Shown here one piece after another: positions 29,063 to 38,158 of a stretch of DNA of 38,158 nucleotides. The stretch spans positions 184,218 through 222,375 of the forward strand of contig CAUYUJ010017854.1 of the NCBI GenBank assembly GCA_963575745.1. Reading direction: 5' to 3'. The stretch comes from Prorocentrum cordatum (taxonomy: Eukaryota > Sar > Dinophyceae > Prorocentrales > Prorocentraceae). Under the pieces are notes generated by a model, which made no database searches, was not told the DNA's origin, and worked only from the letters and a program-made list of their open reading frames with translations. The first letter of the stretch is position 1. Every line of letters begins with the position of its first letter. The position numbers and the translations under genes were made by a program.

Positions 29063-30430
29063 GGAAGCAAAGGGAAGGGGGGTGAACGGTGAGGGGGGGC
29101 GAGTGGGCGAGCGAGGGGCCGGGCGCTCGTGGAGACAAAGGGCCCGTGCGTGGCCGGTCGCCCAAGGCGCACGCGCAGTCCGGGCGAGATCGTCTGCGGC
29201 GCCGCGGCGCCGCCGGGTAGAACTGCCAGATCGCCGGGGGGGGGGAGCCGAAGGAGCGAGGCCGAAAGGGACCGAGGCGGGCTCGTGGGTGGACGCGCAG
29301 GCCGGAGCCCTGTTGCAAGGAGCGAAACCCCCCAAATCGAGGAGAGCGGCCGAGGTCTTTCTCCTTGCCTCGGCGGAGGGCGGGCTGCTGGCCCCTGGCG
29401 CCCGGCGACGAAGAGCGGCGCGGCGTGCGAGGTAGGCGGGTGCTCGGAGGCCCTCGGTGCGACCCCGAGGTGGCGCGGCGTGCTGGTGAGGGGTACGGCG
29501 GGCTCTTGTCGTGCAGACTTCGACGTTGATATCTGACACCGAGTGGATCGTCCAACCTTGAACGATCGGTGGCTTCCTGATCGCCCGATCGTCCATCACT
29601 GCGGGGTTCAACCTTGAACGCCCGCGTTGGGATCGCCCCCGGTCGACAGGACGCGAACCTGCCGTATTGGGAAGCTTCCCATCCTCCTGGCGCCCTCCTT
29701 CTCGCCGCGGAACTCCGACGATTGACGACGGCCCACATTTGCGGAAGGCCGCGCATGCGCCTTTCAAGCTTTCGGACGGCATGATTTGTCCGGGTCGGCC
29801 AACCCCTGGAGCTCTGGGCCCCTCCCCCGGGACCGGGTTTTCGCCCCGAGTCGGGCCTTGACGTTTTGGGGGCCCCGACACCGCCCGTCCCCCTGGACGT
29901 CGAGCGCTGCCAAGAATCGCCGCCGCGATCCTGCCCGGTCGCCGAAGATCACCGCTGAGCCTCGGCGATGGCCTGATGTTTTGGGGCCGCGCCAGGCCGT
30001 GCGCGACTTGCGCAGAGCCCCGCCCTGTTGCACTGGCGTCCTGGATCGAACGCGCGGCATTGTCCAGGCAATCGGTGGGTAGACGGCGAAGCGCCAGGAG
30101 GGGGACAGGGAAAAGGCAGTAGTTCAACAACTGGATCTTCTGGACGCGCGCGAGGTGGAGGCGCAGGAAAACTACGAAGTGGGGAACACAAAGGTGGTTA
30201 TTGCAATCCGAGCGCGCAGGCGCCGTACCTTCGCAATCGAGATGAGACAAAACGGGAAGGGAGGGGGGACGTGCCCCACCAGCGGGCAGCTTGGCCAAGA
30301 AATCGTTGAGCAAACGCTGACATCAGGGGAACAGTTGCGGGCCAGATCCGCCATCCGCCCATGCATATCCGCGAAGGCGCAGGAGCGCGAGTGACCTGGG
30401 CCACATAACTTCGCGGAGCTTCACATTCCA
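29063..30430. other. GC-rich intergenic DNA; no supported gene
   Basis: A long minus frame covers most of it, but the translation is Arg/Pro/Gly-rich without domains. A small inverted pattern with CAACCTTGAACG occurs at about 29558 and 29610. Confidence 0.3.
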
Positions 30431-30431
30431 A

Positions 30432-30496
30432 CACTTAACGCTTCACCCGTTGCCCCACAGTCTCCTAACGCTTCACCCGGTGCCCCACAGTCTCCT
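30432..30496. repeat. 31-bp direct duplication
   Basis: TAACGCTTCACCCG followed by TTGCCCCACAGTCTCC or GTGCCCCACAGTCTCC occurs twice back to back, at the truncated 3' side of the transposase relic. Confidence 0.7.
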
Positions 30497-31170
30497 GCCC
30501 GAACTCTTGGAATGCGCCGCGGGTCGATAAGCGCGGCACATGGGAACGCATGGCCCCTGTGGTGTACAACAGCGGAGTCTTGTTGTCGACAATCACACCA
30601 ATATTCGTCAACCGCTTCGTTGCGCGCAGTCCCACGCGGGCCTGCGACCATGCCTTCCGCTTCTTATCGTCGTCGGCCGTCAATGTCTGGCGCTCTTTCA
30701 GGCGGTCGGCTTTTATGCCCCGAGCGTGTAGCACTCCCGATGGGGCCTTCTCAGTCGAGCTGACGCCAAGGCCATCGATGATCATGGCCACCGTGCCTTC
30801 GATGCCCTTCGGGCGCTGCTGCTTCCGAGGCGTCCTAATGGTTTGTAAGATGGCCACCGTGCCCGTGTCGCTCAGCTTGCGCGGGCGCCCCGTTGGCAAT
30901 GGTCTCCCCCGCGCGCTCCGGCTGCGACGAGCTCATGGTCATCGCGTCCATGCTGCAGCCAGCCACGTTCACAACGGTGTTTCAGGATCTGATTTCTCCA
31001 TTCATGTCTTTTCAGCAAGCGGCTCTCGACCTCGCCGACACGCTAGAAGCTCTCCCCTATGTGCGCAAGGCCGGGATGAGAACAGACACCAATTCCCGCT
31101 GGGCCACGTGTTCCGCCTTGCGCGCGCCCGCGCTGGAACTTGCATGGCGGCGGCGCTGCGCGTGATCACG
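30465..31170 (-). pseudogene. IS630/Tc1-mariner-like transposase relic, copy 1 (truncated, frameshifted)
   Basis: The minus strand encodes PTGRPRKLSDTGTVAILQTI (a basic helix-turn-helix type N-terminal segment), then ADRLKERQTLTADDDKKRKA, then W-x(17)-GVIVDNKTPLLYTT. The VDNK aspartate would be the first catalytic residue of a DDE transposase, following the usual K/R-W-x-N-x-I-x-x-D pattern. The second half of the DDE domain is missing. Upstream (30900-31090), codons for a SSSQPERAGE-like segment continue in another frame, so at least one frameshift is present. A related copy lies at 33292-34290 on the same strand. No terminal inverted repeats were found. Confidence 0.5.
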
Positions 31171-33291
31171 TCGCGCGTTGTCCTGTCCGCGCGGCGCGTC
31201 AGTGCGCGACGACTGCGCGTGGGACCAAGCACTTCCACGTCTCTGCCGGCCTGCGCCCCGCCGCCCCAGGCCGCCTACGGCGCGCCGCAGCCCGCGCGGC
31301 TCCTCTGATTGGTTGCAAATTCAGATCAGCAGCGGGTGCGGAATGGTCGCCGCCCGCGAGGCTGGCCCGCGCGGCGGCCAAACCTTCGCGCCTTCTGGCC
31401 CTTGACCTCGGAGGCATTGGCGCCCCAGAGGGAGCCAGTGGAAGAGCGAATCTGCGCGTGCCACTCCAGCCGCTGCATATCAGGAAGCTTGCGCGTCGTG
31501 AAAAGTGGGGCCCTGCCCTTGTGCCGGCCGCGACGCGAGTTCGTCGTTCCCCGGGTGCCCTCCGAGCGTTGCCATCTTCGCCGTTGGCATGTCCGCCAAG
31601 GGAAAATTCGATTACTCAGGGGCGTCGATCGCAAATCGACCGGCCATCGCGCGCAAAGACTTCAAGAATAACGACTCCCCCTCTCCGCCCCGGAGGCCCC
31701 GTGCACAGTGGCTGACCCGCTCTGGGTCAGCGTTGCGAATGCGTCGCGGCGCAGCTCGGCCATCGGCGCACTGTTCTGCGTGGACATCGCGCCGCGAACG
31801 CCGGCCGCTAGCGGGCTTCTGCGGCGACTCCGCGGCTGGGCATCGAGCGCAGCTCCAGTGCCCTGCGCGAGAGCATCGCCCGGTGGCTGACTGGCCCTTG
31901 CCGCTGTAGCAAAACCCCCCTTGGCCAGCGCGAACCGAAACTGGCCGCCGCCGAGACTGCGAGGCGGTCATGCACCGACCGACTGCCGCAGTGCCGCGTC
32001 TGTGGCTCGCGGAGCCATCTCCACCGCCCCGCCTGCTTTGCGCGGCCAGGCTGCGCGCCTACCGCCCGCGCGCGTGGGTCGGGTGAGCGAGCGCGCCAAA
32101 GATGCGCGTGGACACATTTTCCTTGGTCTTGCTGCCCGGCGCAGTCAGCCCCCTGCCCTCGCTGCCCGCTGCGCCTGGCATTGGGCGCGGCAGCGTCGCC
32201 GGGTGGAGCTGGCGCAGGGCGCTCGCGGGAGCTTCGCCTAGGTCGTTCACGCCGAGAGCTCGGGGGGCGAGGTTTGGCCCCCGAACCCCGCTGGCCACTT
32301 CCGCCGCAGACGGCGCCCTCGCGCCGCGGTTGGAGCGAGCGCTGCGAACTGCGCTATCTTGCCGGCCCGCTTGCTTGCTTCAGCCTGCGCAGCAAACTCG
32401 CGCGCTCGCCCCCCCCCCCCCTCTCTCTCCCCCGCAGCTCGTCGAACGCGCCTGCAGAGCGCGCCGCGTGCGCGCGCGCTGCCCGCCATGGAGAAACAGC
32501 GCCCGCGCCTCCCATGTATTCTAGCAGTTGAAATAATTCCGCATGGCCCGTGCATCCAACTGAAATCGCGGGCGCGCGCTGCGCGGGTGCTATGTTTTGC
32601 TGGCATTTGTAGCGGCGGCGCTGGCGCTGCGCCGCGGCGGCGCAGACAGCTCGCCGAGACAGCCGGCAAGTGCGCCGACGCGCGCCCGCGAGTGCTGGCG
32701 CATATCCCAGTAGCCATCGGCGGAATTATCGGGCAGGGCTGCAGCCCAGAATGATGGCGGACAGACGGCGACGGGTGCTTCCGCGAAGCGGCTCAAATCG
32801 CTCGCTCGCCGGGCAGCCAGGTGATGCGCCGCGGGGGCGGCGCGCGGACCGATGAGGACCGCGCGCGCGCCTCGCCGAGTCCGCGCGGGCGCGCGGCCAG
32901 CCGGGCCGAGCGGGCGCCCCGCGCCCCTGTGGAGCGATCTCTCTGCATTGTGTTTGGACGCCCGAAATGGGCACCGAAAGAATGGGTTGAATGCCCAACG
33001 ACGAGTTGTCCCAAACCAAGAGCGGCCGCTGTTGGGCAGGCGGCCTTCTGTCTCAAATGGACACAGGCCGCGGCGGCGCGGACAGCGAGTCCTGTTCAAA
33101 ATGGACAGGAACTGCTGGTGGGCAGTGTGCCCATGTTTTCCGTGCCCATCTCGTTCGTGCACATCGTTCGCGGAAGAGCTGGCCCTTGCGATTGAACGAC
33201 TGGCCGCGGCGACGGGCCACATCGGCCGCGCGCTTCGCCGCGCGGGGCTGGGGAAGGCCGACCGCCGCTTTGCGGAGCCGCTGGCGCGCGT
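31171..33291. other. Very GC-rich, CpG-rich DNA; no supported gene
   Basis: Dense GCGCG and GCCGC sequence, distinctly richer than its flanks. Short frames on both strands are Arg/Ala-rich and overlap each other. A small duplication containing GAATGGGTTGAATGCCCAA and AAATGGACA repeats occurs at about 32970-33110. It lies between two relics of the same transposase family, so it may be an interior or a nested insertion, but this is not shown. Confidence 0.35.
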
Positions 33292-34290
33292 TCATCGGCG
33301 CACGACTTCTTCGCGGCCGCGCCCTTGAAATATGCGTGGCCCGACGGGTTGTATCTTCGAAGACAACCCGTTTGTTGCGGGCTTCTCCGCCTGGTCGGGG
33401 TAAGCCTTCTGGGTGGCCTTCAACGGGGGGCCATCGCACGCGCTCACCGCCTTGTCGCCGTTCCAGCGTCCGTCGATGGCGGCGGCCGCCGCCCCGGCGC
33501 TCTGGGGCAGGAACTTCGCCTTCAATCCCTCAGGCTCCGCCGCGTGCCCCTCGGGCCCCTGCCCGACCTCCTGGAGAGCGCCGCGGATCGAGCGGCGCGC
33601 CGCGTGGGAACGCCTGGCCCCGCGTAGTGTGCAGAGGCTAGATTTTGTTATCGATAAGCGCAGTGGGCTTCGTCAGCCACGTCACTGCGCGCCGCCCTGT
33701 GCGAGCCTGTGCCCATGTGCTCCGCCTCTTCAAGTCGTCGGCCGTCATAATTTGGCGCTCTTTCAGGCGGTGGAACTTGCCGCCCCGAGCACGAAGCAGC
33801 AAACCTCCCCCAAAAGAGTCTTCTCAATCGCGTCGACGCCAGGGTCATCGATGCTCATGGCCGCCGTGACTTCGCTGCCCTTTCGGGCGCTGCTGCTTCT
33901 ATAGTCGTCATAGACTGCAGTATGGCCGCCATGTCCACGTCATTCAGTTTGCGCGGGTGTCCCTTTGGCAACGATCTTCTTCACGCCGTTCGGTTGCTTC
34001 AAGATTTGGTTGATCGCATCCTTGCTGCGGCCATTGGCCCTCGCAGTGGTGCTCCAACGGATATTTTCTCCACCAGGTCCTTTTTAGCAGGCGGCCCTCG
34101 ACCTCCCCGGCGCGCTGGAAGCCCTTCCCAATTCGTGAGGCCGGGCCGGGACAGAAAGCAAAGGCCCGCGGGGCGATGCGTTCCGCCTTGAGGCGCGCCC
34201 ACGCTTGAGTATGCAAGGCGGCGGCGCAGCTCGAGTGCAGCATGTGCACGATCATTCCACACGTCACCCTGTCGGCGCAGCGCGTCATTT
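33292..34290 (-). pseudogene. IS630/Tc1-mariner-like transposase relic, copy 2 (frameshifted)
   Basis: The nucleotide sequence parallels copy 1 on the same strand: TCGTCGGCCGTCA and GGCGCTCTTTCAGGCGGT occur in both. Here the C-terminal half is retained, reading AAAIDGRWNGDKAV, ACDGPPLKATQKAYPDQ and NGLSSKIQP, which resembles the region preceding the last catalytic acidic residues in algal IS630/Tc1-type transposases. The N-terminal part (INQILKQPNGVKKIVAKG, then a frameshift, then RKLNDVDMAAILQ) is broken by a stop and a frame change. The protein is not functional as written. Confidence 0.5.
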
Positions 34291-34370
34291 CGAGAAGCTT
34301 GTATGCGGGAACAAACACGTCCACGGTATATAACAAGTAACATCGAAACATTGCGCAAACTACGTTTGTG

Positions 34371-34690
34371 TTAGGTCATCACGCACAGGATACGACATAC
34401 GATTTGTGAATCGCCTGTTAGACTCTCCTGCTGTTGGCCGCAGCTAGCAAATACAAGGGCGCGGGTGTGCAAGAGGGACCTAACCTGGGATGCAGGATTC
34501 TGACCACCTAAACCTCTAGCGCGTGGATGCCTCATCGGCTGCATTGTCCGCTGCCCGGTTGGCCTCCTTGTTGGCTGCCTTGTCGGCTGCATCGTTGGCT
34601 GCCTTGTTGGTTTCCTCTTGAGGGGACTCGATGGCTGGCTGCTTGGTTGTCTTGGCGGTGGCTGCCTGTCGGTTGCCCGAAGGTTGGGAA
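34371..34690 (-). repeat. Degenerate GGCTGCCTTGTTG repeat encoding PTRQ-type peptide
   Basis: Around 34550-34640, GGCTGCCTTGTTGGC and GGCTGCATCG recur about every 12-15 bp. The minus frame reads RQPTMQPTRQPTRRPT. This could be a low-complexity coding repeat, but it runs without a break into the next array, so I treat it as a minisatellite. Confidence 0.45.
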
Positions 34691-34694
34691 GAAG

Positions 34695-35335
34695 CGCCGA
34701 GACATGTAACATAGCGGGGAGGAGTACAGAAGAATGGGGAGGATCGCCGAAGAGCGCGACGGAGGGAGGATCATGGAGGAGTCCGGAGGAATGGGCAGGA
34801 GCGCCGTCAAGTGTGATGGAGTAGGGGGGATTCCCGAGGAATGGGGAGGAACGCCGATGACTGCGATAAATTACGATATGGGGGACTCCGGAGGAGTGCG
34901 AGTGAGGGCTATAGAATGGGGAGGAATGGGGAGGAGTGGCAAGGCGTCCCGAGGAGTGGGGAGGAGCCTGGAGGAGTGGGGAGGAATTCCGAGAAGTGAG
35001 ATGGAGGGAGAAGTCCGGGAGAGAGGGGAGAAGGGCAGAGGGGTGGGATGGAATCGGAAGGACGCGGGAGGAGTGCCAAGGATACGGACGGAGTGGGGGG
35101 GAGTTCGGAGGAGTGGGGACGAATCCTGAAAATTGGGCAGGAACAGCGCAGAACGGCTGAGGAGTGCGATGGCGTAGGGAAGAGCTCCGAGGAGTGGGGA
35201 GGAGCGCCAAAGAGAGACGGAAAGAGGCCAGATGAATGGGGAGGCGTGCCGAGGAGCGAGATCGAGTGCGGAGGGATGGAAAGGAACGCTGAGGAGTGCG
35301 ATGGAGTGGGGCGGAGAATACACTTTGGTGGAGGG
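34695..35335. repeat. Degenerate GGAGGAGTGGGGAGGA repeat
   Basis: GAGGAGTGGGGAGGA, GAGGAATGG and GAGGAGTGCGATGGAG recur throughout. The minus frame reads PPHSSALLP-type units for some 200 residues. No other evidence of coding. Confidence 0.7.
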
Positions 35336-35492
35336 GCGTGAGTGGGGAGGAACGTGAGGTAGCGTCACTCGGGACTCAGGGCTGGCGGGCCGGGGGTCTC
35401 AGGGGACCACTTGGAGGATACTTGGGGCCTGGCCGCTGCGGTGCGCAGGCCTGGCGGGTGAGTCTCGAAATCTACAGCCTTAACCTGTCGGG
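35336..35492. other. No feature seen
   Basis: Short unique stretch between arrays. Confidence 0.4.
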
Positions 35493-35825
35493 TGTGGACA
35501 TTGTCGACCGTCGTCGTCGCCGCCACCACCGCCGTCTTCGTCGTCGTTGTCGCCGTCGCTGTCGCCGTCGCTGTTGTCTTCGTCGTCGGACGCTGCTCGT
35601 CGGTGATAGCCGTTGTCGTTGTCACCGTCGTCGCCGCCGCCGCCATCGTCGTCGTCGTCGTCGATCGTCGTTCGTCGTTCGCCGTTCGTCGGACGTCGTC
35701 GTCGCCGTCGTCGTCATTGTCGTCGTCGTCATCGTCATCGCCGTCGTCGCTGCCGCCGTCGCGCTCGTCGTCGTCGTCGCCGTCATCATCGTCTTCGCCG
35801 CCGCCGTCGTCGTCGTCGTCGGTCG
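35493..35825. repeat. Degenerate (GTC)n/(GCC)n microsatellite
   Basis: GTCGTC, GCCGTC and GTTGTC units over more than 300 bp, with TTCGTCGTTCG interruptions. Confidence 0.85.
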
Positions 35826-36209
35826 CCGTTCGTCGCCCCTATCGCCCCGAGCTCCCCACCAACTCCCAAGCATCGCTGAGCCTGTCCATGCCCTGGAAAA
35901 ATCCACAAACCTCCAAGCGAGCACGCAGCCAGAACGCGCGGCCGTCTGGTGTCTGGTTGGGTCTGCACACAAGCGCGCGCCTCGACGCACAGCCAGTCGT
36001 GCCGATAGGCAGCGACAATGATGGTGATGCTGACGATCGATTGGTAATAGTTCGGTTGTAGTTTGCATGTACGGTTTGAATACGTATATCCGCCACCGTG
36101 CCCCCTAGCACGTTGAGGCATACTAGAATGTCATGTGTTGTAGGTTCTTCTGTGTAACCTTAAACGGGACCCCCCCCTCTCCGGGCTGCATTTCGCCGCG
36201 CGCATCGGC
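35826..36209. other. No supported gene
   Basis: Mixed sequence with no recognised feature. Confidence 0.35.
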
Positions 36210-36620
36210 CTCACTCCCGGGGGGTCCCTGGGCGGCCATGGCGCCTCCCTTGAGTTCTCCAAGGCTTCCATGACGGCCCAGAGGCCCCCAAAACAGTCCA
36301 AGAGGGCCCCGAGTCGCTGAACGATCCCTCGAAGACGTCCAAGATGGGCTCGAGATGGCGCAAGAGGCTTCCAAAGCGACCCAAGAGGTTTCCAAGAGGT
36401 CTCCCAAGACGACCTTCAAAGGCAAGAATCATTGATTTGTCTTCAAATTTTGCTGGGATTTTTTCAACGCCCCGGACGGCCCAAGAGGCCCCCAACACCA
36501 CCCCATAACTGCCCAAGAAGCCTCCAAGAGGGCGCCATGACGGCCTAAGAGCGCCCCAAATTGGCCCAAGAGGCCCCAAGACGGCCCAAGAGGGCCCCAA
36601 GGCGGCCCCCAAAGGCATTC
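36210..36620. repeat. CCAAGAGG-type degenerate repeat, cluster 5
   Basis: CCAAGAGGCC, CCAAGACGGCC and CCAAGAGGG units. The minus frames are Leu/Gly-rich, as in 22715-23345. An A/T-rich interruption lies at 36420-36465. Confidence 0.75.
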
Positions 36621-36890
36621 AGAAACCTCAAGAGGTCCTCCTGTTCAGGTTCTTGTGACGCTCCGTCCAAGGTCCCCACTTTGGCGCTCGGGTTCCTCAG
36701 GGCCTGCCAATTTCTGGCACAAGCTTGCATTATGGTGTTGAGCAATTGTTCGTTCCATTCCCTCCCTGCACTTTTACTCGGTCTCCGCCAAAGACGTTAG
36801 AGTCATGAACAAACTTGTGGTCGTTGACTGGTTTCTGCGATCGCCCGAGTCCTTGAACGCCGCTGTTTCCGACGGCTTCGGCGATCTTGT
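36621..36890 (-). other. Possible coding remnant in mixed frames
   Basis: The minus strand has protein-like stretches in more than one frame, for example GGINKIAEAVGNSGVQGLG (about 36870-36815) and NTIMQACARNWQALRNP (about 36740-36690). They may be exons or frameshifted remains following the 36891-37283 ORF. No family was recognised. Confidence 0.2.
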
Positions 36891-37283
36891 TTATGCCCCC
36901 CGCACAATGCTCAGCTGGTTCTCTAACAGGTCCTCTGACACTGTTGCGCGCTCACGAACCCTTGTGGACTCGCTCTCGTGGTGCATGTGCAGGCGCACAA
37001 TGCCGAGCGTTACGGCGTCCAGATATGCCGTCGTTGGGTGCAACGTGACTGTTTCATCCAGGGATATCTGGTGAACGCCTTCACTCTTATTTTGGTCGGA
37101 AAAATGGTGGATGCCGTCGTGGTTCGCCTGGGACGCGGTCTTGGCGCGGTTGTAGTCGCCGCTGTTATCGGCGCTCTGGCAAAACTGGAAGTACTGCTCG
37201 AGATCAGCCTGGAACCATTCTTTGCGGCCGACTGGAAAATTAACGTCTCCAACCATTTCCACTGCACTTCGCTCTGGCCCCAT
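36891..37283 (-). CDS. Unidentified 130-codon ORF
   Basis: ATG at 37283-37281, stop TAA at 36893-36891. The product is hydrophilic and helix-rich, with EWFQADLEQYFQFCQSADNS near residues 20-40, a His/Asn/Gln-rich middle (QANHDGIHHFSDQNKSEGVH) and a charged C-terminus (STRVRERATVSEDLLENQ). Third positions are strongly G/C-biased on the minus strand, and the translation is more protein-like than the opposite-strand frame, which is Val/Leu-rich. An AG preceded by T-rich sequence (GTGCGTCAG) lies about 20 nt upstream of the ATG and could be a cis- or trans-splice acceptor. A longer frame extends upstream without a break, so the start is uncertain. No domain was recognised. It may be a mobile-element gene or an orphan. 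Confidence 0.3.
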   Translation of the reverse strand: MGPERSAVEMVGDVNFPVGRKEWFQADLEQYFQFCQSADNSGDYNRAKTASQANHDGIHHFSDQNKSEGVHQISLDETVTLHPTTAYLDAVTLGIVRLHMHHESESTRVRERATVSEDLLENQLSIVRGA

Positions 37284-37299
37284 GCAAAATCCAAAGAAA

Positions 37300-38158
37300 A
37301 CTGACGCACAATAACATGTACGTGATGCGTTAACAGCGGAACGGAATGAGCAGTACCACAGTTGCAACATCTGAGCCAAGCAGCAACGGCCATCGCTTAG
37401 CTGGAGACTGTGACAACAAATCCTCTGGTGGCTACCCCGTACTGCTGCTTTCCCCCAAGTGTGGGGTAACATACAGGCGGACACGATTGGACAAGGTCAC
37501 ATTGCCACAGAGATGCAGGAAGCATGGGTCGCGAAACACAGGACACACGGGTACCCTTGATTTGGCAGGGTCGACCTGCCAATCTGGGCCGGCTGTAGTC
37601 TGGCAGCTGCCCCTCCTCCTCCCTCCCCCCCCGAAGGTCGAGCACTCGAAGGGCGTTGGAACGATCCGCTCCGTGGCATTCGGCGGCGACGTCGCCCCAG
37701 GCGTCGAGCGCCTCCTGGCACAGGCGGGGGGCGCGGGGCGGGCGAGATCAACGAGGCGCAAAAGCACTGACCCGTGCGTAGCCGCGAGAATACAATAGCT
37801 CATTGCAGATAGAGTTGCGCGCGACGTGCGACGAAGGCGTGGATGCGTTCTGCTGTGTTGCCGTAGTGGTCCTGGCGCTAATTACGTGCGCCGCCGCCCT
37901 GCTGGAGGTCGCGGGCTGATCGATCTGGCCGATGGTGGTGACGAGGGGGCGGGGAAGGATGGGGGAAGGCATGAGACGAAGACAGTGTGGGAATGGGCAC
38001 GGGGAAGGCAGGAGGGGGGGGCGGGTTGAACATCGAATCGTGTCCTCATCTATGCTAGCCTGTCTTGGCAAGACTGTCTGGCATGCGAAACTAAACAAGA
38101 ACAGTGCGGGCGTCGCTCGGGAGCCTGACGCGTCCGTGGCCGAGGGGGCGCAGGAGCT
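37300..38158. other. No supported gene
   Basis: A minus-strand stretch reading QEALDAWGDVAAECHGADRS (about 37715-37655) has strong third-position G/C bias and could be a short exon, but nothing flanking supports it. Opposite-strand frames are equally long. Confidence 0.25.

Noticed and set aside
28478-30313. 611-codon minus-strand frame
   Set aside because: It crosses a GAG microsatellite and GC-rich DNA, and its translation is low-complexity with no domain.
34371-35210. 279-codon minus frame with PPHSS and PTRQ repeats as a secreted low-complexity protein
   Set aside because: No signal peptide or non-repeat domain is visible, and the frame follows a degenerate DNA minisatellite.

Overview
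The window looks like nuclear DNA from a eukaryote with a very large, gene-poor genome, most likely a dinoflagellate. The evidence is indirect. The sequence is G+C-rich, genes are sparse, and most of it is repeats. The best gene has a short intron with non-canonical borders flanked by a direct repeat, as described for introner elements in dinoflagellate lineages. A second gene model carries a Cys motif resembling one I recall from dinoflagellate predicted proteins. No operon-like layout, rRNA, tRNA, CRISPR or convincing spliced-leader sequence was found.

Genes. The only confidently recognised gene is on the minus strand at about 12.1-13.7 kb: an RBR (RING1-IBR-RING2) E3 ubiquitin ligase followed by a fibronectin type III domain. 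The first two RING1 cysteines lie in a tiny upstream exon, separated by a 208-nt introner-like intron. Weaker minus-strand models are a two-exon gene at 3.2-3.9 kb (Cys motif plus a charged Ala/Lys helix), an unidentified coding segment at 4.2-4.6 kb and an unidentified 130-codon ORF at 36.9-37.3 kb. Mobile-element relics are a Gag-like fragment (21.6-22.1 kb) and two frameshifted copies of an IS630/Tc1-like transposase (30.5-31.2 and 33.3-34.3 kb).

Repeats dominate. There are: (i) a family of composite elements with conserved left and right ends around a 77- or 90-bp satellite and a trinucleotide microsatellite (15.1-15.7, 25.7-27.0 kb on plus; 17.8-18.4, 20.1-21.0 kb on minus); (ii) a palindromic MITE-like family near 0.1, 1.3 and 28.2 kb; (iii) a second MITE-like family with TTAA-type ends at 9.9 and 14.2 kb; (iv) other dispersed families, one copy of which is split by a nested foldback element at 15.9 kb; (v) degenerate CCAAGAGG-type repeats in several clusters; (vi) many mini- and microsatellites.

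Layout: 0-3 kb repeats; 3.2-4.6 kb candidate genes; 4.9-8 kb tandem and inverted repeats; 8-12 kb GC-rich DNA with microsatellites and a MITE; 12.1-14.2 kb RBR gene with introns; 14.2-21.6 kb MITE, composite elements and satellites; 21.6-25 kb retroelement relic and CCAAGAGG repeats; 25.7-29 kb the largest satellite array and GAG tracts; 30-34.3 kb transposase relics around very GC-rich DNA; 34.4-36.6 kb minisatellites; 36.6-38.2 kb a candidate ORF. Long open frames over satellites and trinucleotide tracts, up to about 960 codons, are repeat artefacts and are not annotated as genes. All repeat and gene calls were made by eye.
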